Below, one piece after another: positions 59,641 to 64,000 of a stretch of DNA of 64,000 bases. The translations under genes were made by a program, and so were the position numbers. Positions within the stretch are counted from its first letter, which is position 1; each line of letters opens with the position of its first letter. The DNA is from Balaenoptera acutorostrata (taxonomy: Eukaryota; Chordata; Mammalia; Artiodactyla; Balaenopteridae), in the NCBI RefSeq assembly GCF_949987535.1, contig NC_080072.1, positions 56,396,460-56,460,459 on the forward strand, read 5' to 3'. The notes beneath the pieces were generated by a model. That model was not told the DNA's origin. It saw nothing but the letters and a program-made list of their open reading frames with translations, and searched no databases.

Positions 59641-61290
59641 CTGAGTTCTAGTTCCTCGGGGTCTGTGGATGCCAGCTGTTGGGCTGGGTTCAGCTGTGGC
59701 TGTTGGCAGGGCTGGCTACGTGGTCCTTCACGAGGCCTGAGGGGTGGAGGGGAGTAACCTGACCCAGCACTGCATCGAGGTAGCAGGCTCCAAGTTGGAG
59801 CCCATTGGCATTAGTCCCGGCGGAGTGCTATTACACACTTCATGTCATTGTTGGTGTCTAACAGCCCTAGCTTAGGATCCTGGTCCTCCACTGAAAAGCT
59901 GTGTGATTGTGTCCAAGTCACTTAAATGTTGGATTCTATATATGTAAAATGTAGAATTGTCTTAAGGGTTAGCGCCATGGTGTAGTATGAATCTAATTAT
60001 ATTGGGTTTTCTGAATAGGAGCATTCCTGTAAGAGTGCCTGCCCAGGCTTGCCAGGGGTACTTCAAAACTGCTGGACAGACCTGAGGAGTCAACCCCTCT
60101 TCCACTGGCCAGTTCAACCTGGAACAACCAACTTTCCTCCCCTTCCTGGTCACCTGACTGACCTATGCCCACAGAACCTGTTTGTCTTGGAGGTGGAGAC
60201 GGGTTCCTCTGCCTTATCCCACTCCCCCGTTTTTCTGACGAAGGTGTGGCAGGACAAGCAATGGACCTTTTACACTAGGTGAAAACAATCCCCCGTTGTA
60301 AAGGTGAGGGCTGAAAAGGAGTTAGGGTTGCTTTAATCCACCTCTTTTGTTCCACCTCTGAACAATACACCTTTCAGAAACCACCCTACCACCCACACCC
60401 AGTACATACATCTCACTAAGTTCCTCCCTGGCCATTCCAGAACCTTCCTAGAGAGGTCATCGCTGCCTGTCCTAAAGCCTGGTCACTTTATTCCAATAAG
60501 CTTACCGCCATTTAACTTTCTCCCCACTTCAATTCACCCCCAAACTTCCCGAAAGACATTTCTGCTAAAGAGAAAAGATGAGTTTTTAGGGAGCTTGGAG
60601 AAAGTGAGTTAACAACATTAAGTCATTGAGCCAACCTGGATGGATGTCTGCTCTGTGCCAGGCCTTGGACTCAGCCATGAGTGGGACAGGAGTTGCTCAG
60701 TCTGGGGAGGAATATGGTCAGGCCTGTCCCACCACTCTCCCCTCATACGTATCCTCACTCTTCTCTCATCCAGACATCCCCCTTGCCCCTGCCCAGTCCC
60801 TCTAAATTAGCAAGGAGAACAAGGAGCCTGAGAGGTGGAACATTCTTACAGAATCCAGTAAGTTATCAAGCTCTGAGGACACCATCCCTGCCCTTCTGAT
60901 GACCCCTGCCCAGTTCAGGCCTGGCCTCACCTCCCTCTCATGGATCACTGTGCCCGTCTCTGGGTTCCCTTCCTCCACTATTTCCCTCTTTGGCATCTGT
61001 ACCACATATGGCCTGCTACAATGGACTCTTGAAAACAGATACGGACTGGTCAAAACTTTCAAAGGCTCAAGTTAAAACTCCAGGTACGGCATTCAAGGCC
61101 CTTCTCAGGAACCTCTAATTTATCTTTGCACCTTCAACTCCCAATATTTACCCTTCCAATGACACTAAACGTGGAATGTTTCCCAGACATGTCCTGTTTA
61201 GTCCCACCTCTGTACCTCTGCCCGGAGTGCCCTCTCCCTCTTTACACCACTCCTTACCTGCTGGGAAAACTCCTTACCACCTCAAAAGCC
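59640..61290. other. Intergenic, mostly unassigned
   Basis: A MIR-like piece (+) lies at about 59850-59990 (AAAAGCTGTGTGATTGTGTC, CAAGTCACTTAAATGTTGG). The segment 60295-60420 is a diverged copy of 58122-58191 plus 58461-58500. No gene seen. Confidence 0.45.
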
Positions 61291-61716
61291 ATGTGGTAGG
61301 TTAAATATGGCCACAAATTTTTGGAACTCCTCCTCAACCCTTTTATCTGGGCTGGTCTTGTGACTTGCTTTGACCAACGGAATGTGGTAGAAGTGACATG
61401 ATACAAGCTCTGAAGCCCAGGCCTCAAGAGGGCCTGTAGCCTCCACGGTCACCATCTTGGAACCCTGAGACCAACACGCCATGTGTTGTAGCAGCCCTGG
61501 ATCAAAGAGCACAGGAGAGTGAGGCCCAGCCACCCCAGTTGAGCCCAGCTCCCAGCTTACACATTAGCTGAATAGAGCCACATGAGAGAGTCCAGGTGGG
61601 TCCAACACAAGAACCTCCCAGGTAACTCACAGAATCTTGAGAAATAAAAATGCTGGTTGTTTTAATCCATTAAGTTTAGGGATGGTTTATTACACAGCAG
61701 TAGATAACTGATACAA
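61290..61716 (+). mobile_element. Old MaLR-like LTR
   Basis: The end region GAAATAAAAATGCTGGTTGT, TTAATCCATTAAGTTTAGGG and CAGCAGTAGATAACTGATAC is typical of an MLT-type LTR 3' end with its polyadenylation signal (61641-61648). Start is approximate. Confidence 0.55.
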
Positions 61717-62900
61717 TGCAGTTCTAATGTGAAGTCTTCCCTGGCTCAGTCAGGTTCCTTCCCCGAGTTCCCTCTGTGTTTTGTACACATCACATCACTT
61801 TATAGTCATTTACTAGCAGGCTCTCCCAAGTACAGTGAGCTCTGAGGACCAGGGCTGAGTCTGATTCATCTCCCTTCCAACCACTCACAGTGGTAATGGG
61901 ATGAAGCCCTTGATCACTTGCCAAGTTCAGTATACTCAGATGTCATGAATTTGGCTAGAAAGTATGCCTAGATGAACATTTCACATGCAAATTACTCAAC
62001 AAAAATTTTAAAGCATATCCTATGTTAACTCCCAGGCCCTGGAGTTGCTCTCAGTCTTGCAGGGAAACTACTCATTACAATACAGCATCAAAATGTTTCA
62101 GTCAAGTGTATTGCTGGGAGTGTACACGGCAGTTGGTTGGTGGGTGAGTCAAGAAAACACCTAGAAGAGGTAACATTTAGCTTTATCATAAAGGGTTAGC
62201 AAGCTGTCACTGTGGGAAGGAAGCTTGTAGCCGTTCCCCACTCCAAGGAGGAGGAGGGATGCATGGATTGGTCAGATTCAAGTATACTAACCTAAGCCAC
62301 AGTCCTGGGTGTGGGGCCTCAACCTGTGAAAGAAGGGGGTTAAAGGTAAGTCCCAGTCTGGTGATGGCTCCTGTCTATTTCTTCTCTCTCAGACACTCAA
62401 GATAAGATGGGGGCTTGGGCTTCTTCCCATCAACAAGGAGGTGCATTTTCTCCCCCTCCCTGCCCCATTCTCCTTAGAGTGCTAAGCAAGAACCAGAGGG
62501 AGGCAAAGGGGAAAGGAACCAGGGCAAAGCCCCAGGCTTAGGGCTCCATGTTGGGGGTTGGAGCCAAACGTAATAAAAGGTGTGTCTGCCTGCCATATCT
62601 GTGGTGCATATACAGGAATACCTTGGGGTGGTAGGGGGCTGGAGGAATCTATGTTCCAGCTATCCGTCACTTGGCATCAAGACAGAAGAGGAAATAACCA
62701 ACAGGAACTTTTCCTGTTACCAGGAAAATAAGGGACAGAATCCCAGGTAGAGTGAATAGCACTGCAAAGGCAAGTAAATGTGTGGAGTGAGAAAGGAGCA
62801 CAGAAAGAGGGTCACAAAGGAACTCTATACAATCCTGCATGAGAAGGCTGAACTTAATCCATAAAAGATGACGACCTGCTTTGCTCCGTAAACATTCCTG
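61717..62900. other. Intergenic, nothing recognised
   Basis: No repeat, RNA gene or coding exon that I can support. Short frames only. Confidence 0.5.
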
Positions 62901-62904
62901 TGTT

Positions 62905-63095
62905 AGCCAACTGCTAACGTTACTATGGTACTATGTGCCAGGCATGGTTCTAAGTGCCTTACACCGATCAACTCATATTACCCTCTGAGGATATATATCT
63001 CATATATCCTCTTAGATAAATAACTTGCCCAAGGTCCCACAAATGAGGAATCTGAGGTTCGAAAGGGTCGCATAAGTGGCAGGTCTGTCCTCTTT
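62905..63095 (-). repeat. MIR
   Basis: TATGTGCCAGGCATGGTTCT, AACTTGCCCAAGGTCCCACA and GAATCTGAGGTTCGAAAG are a MIR read in reverse. Confidence 0.75.
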
Positions 63096-63599
63096 CACCA
63101 ACTTTGCTACTCAGCAGCTGTGGTATCCATCAACACTGACACAGGTTCTGTTGAGCTGGACTTACCAGGAGGCTTCCAGCAAGAGGTAGTAGTTGAGCTG
63201 AGTCCTGAGAGACAAGGGATCAGTGCCAGCAGAGACCGTGACAGCTTAAAGTGCAGGGACTCCAGGGTGCCTGGAAGAGTGGTTTGAGAATAGGGGGGAA
63301 TCCAGCAAAAAGAACCACAGAGAAGACACCCAGAGCTTCACAGTGTCAGCACCCAAGAACAGAGCCCAGCAAACCAGTGACACCCTCAGGTACAGGACCT
63401 GGCCCATCCTTTTCCTTTCATATCAAAAGGTGGCTGAGATCCAGATTTCTGGATCAAGTTTATCAAAGTAAATGCAGGTTTAATTGAGACAAGAATTACT
63501 GTTGCATTGAAACTGAGATTATTTTCTTTCTAGAAATGATTGTGGGCAGGAAGAGGAGGTAGAGAATGCTTTTTAATTATTTTTTAAAACTAGCATTTG
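63096..63599. other. Intergenic, nothing recognised
   Basis: No supported feature. A 78-codon frame at 63251-63487 has no recognisable content. Confidence 0.5.
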
Positions 63600-63900
63600 T
63601 ATGGCACTTTTTAGCACTGACAATATTATTTCCTCGCTCTGTATTTCATTGAGAGATGAATGTTAACTTTCTCAATTTTTCAGATGAGAAAACTGAAACC
63701 TAGGAGGTTAACAAATTCATACAAAGTCACACAGCTAATGAAAGAAGCTGGGACTCATGCCCAAGGTATTCAGACTCCAAATTCCATTCTCATTCATTCT
63801 TTCATTCTTTCATTCATTGGAAAAAATGTATTGCATGCCCCAAATGTGCCAAGTACAGGACTAGGCACTGAGCATATAGTGATGATAAAATCGTTTATTT
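63600..63900 (-). repeat. MIR followed by L2-like piece
   Basis: CAGATGAGAAAACTGAAACC and AAAGTCACACAGCTAATGAA are a reversed MIR (63600-63785). CATTCATTCTTTCATTCTTT and CCAAGTACAGGACTAGGCAC (63789-63880) resemble a reversed L2 3' end. Confidence 0.65.
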
Positions 63901-64000
63901 TGCTGTTTCTCTTTCTCGGTGCATTAAACACTGAAGCAGGAATCCATTAAGAGCTATAGGAACCTACATCTACTATTTCTAATGGGCCTCACTGATTACA

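Noticed and set aside
59640..64000. B3GNT6 or another downstream gene
   Set aside because: In human B3GNT6 follows ACER3, but there is no long glycosyltransferase frame or exon here.

Overview
The window is nuclear DNA from a mammal, almost certainly a whale or dolphin. It carries the 3' half of one host gene, ACER3 (alkaline ceramidase 3), on the + strand. The lineage call rests on seventeen CHR-type tRNA-derived SINEs (heads such as GGCTTCCCTGGTGGCGCAG, an internal B box GGTTCGAGCCC, and AAATAAAT tails), cetartiodactyl-type L1 elements, and the absence of any BovB or Bov-tA repeat that a ruminant would show. Hippopotamus also has CHR SINEs and is not excluded.

ACER3. Five coding exons were found by translation and by AG/GT splice signals: 6192-6250, 39030-39131, 41225-41329, 46724-46769 and 47312-47365. 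They join in frame into 121 residues that match residues 147-267 of human ACER3 as I remember it. This part holds the last three membrane helices and two of the three zinc-binding histidines, in the motif HAWWH. The start, the calcium-site region and the first zinc histidine lie upstream of the window. The 3' UTR begins at 47366. Its end cannot be fixed from sequence, and several AATAAA signals are listed. In human, B3GNT6 lies downstream on the same strand, but no coding sequence for it is visible up to 64000.

Layout. 1-5540: old + strand L1 remains carrying two SINEs and a younger inverted L1. 5540-6820: quiet intron around the first exon. 7480-27885: one ancient minus-strand L1 (called L1-C here) split by six nested insertions. 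These are a SINE, a full-length minus L1 (L1-A, 9603-15570), a full-length plus L1 (L1-B, 15731-about 23009), and three LTRs. L1-A and L1-B stand head to head about 160 bp apart. 28250-38520: a second old L1 (+), with a three-level nest (L1 in L1, then a SINE in that) at 35563-37765. 38530-47311: exon-rich intron sequence with MIR, L2 and CHR SINEs, a perfect 74-bp tandem duplication, a young L1 insertion close to a splice acceptor, and a (TG)25 tract close to a splice donor. 47366-64000: 3' UTR and intergenic DNA with old LTR fragments, a hAT-type DNA transposon, MIRs and five more CHR SINEs, two of them an inverted pair.

I see no prokaryote-style system, CRISPR array, RNA gene or unknown protein-coding gene. 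The most informative content is the transposon stratigraphy and the repeat insertions crowded around the small 46-nt ACER3 exon. Repeat boundaries were read by eye, and target-site duplications are given where I could match both copies.
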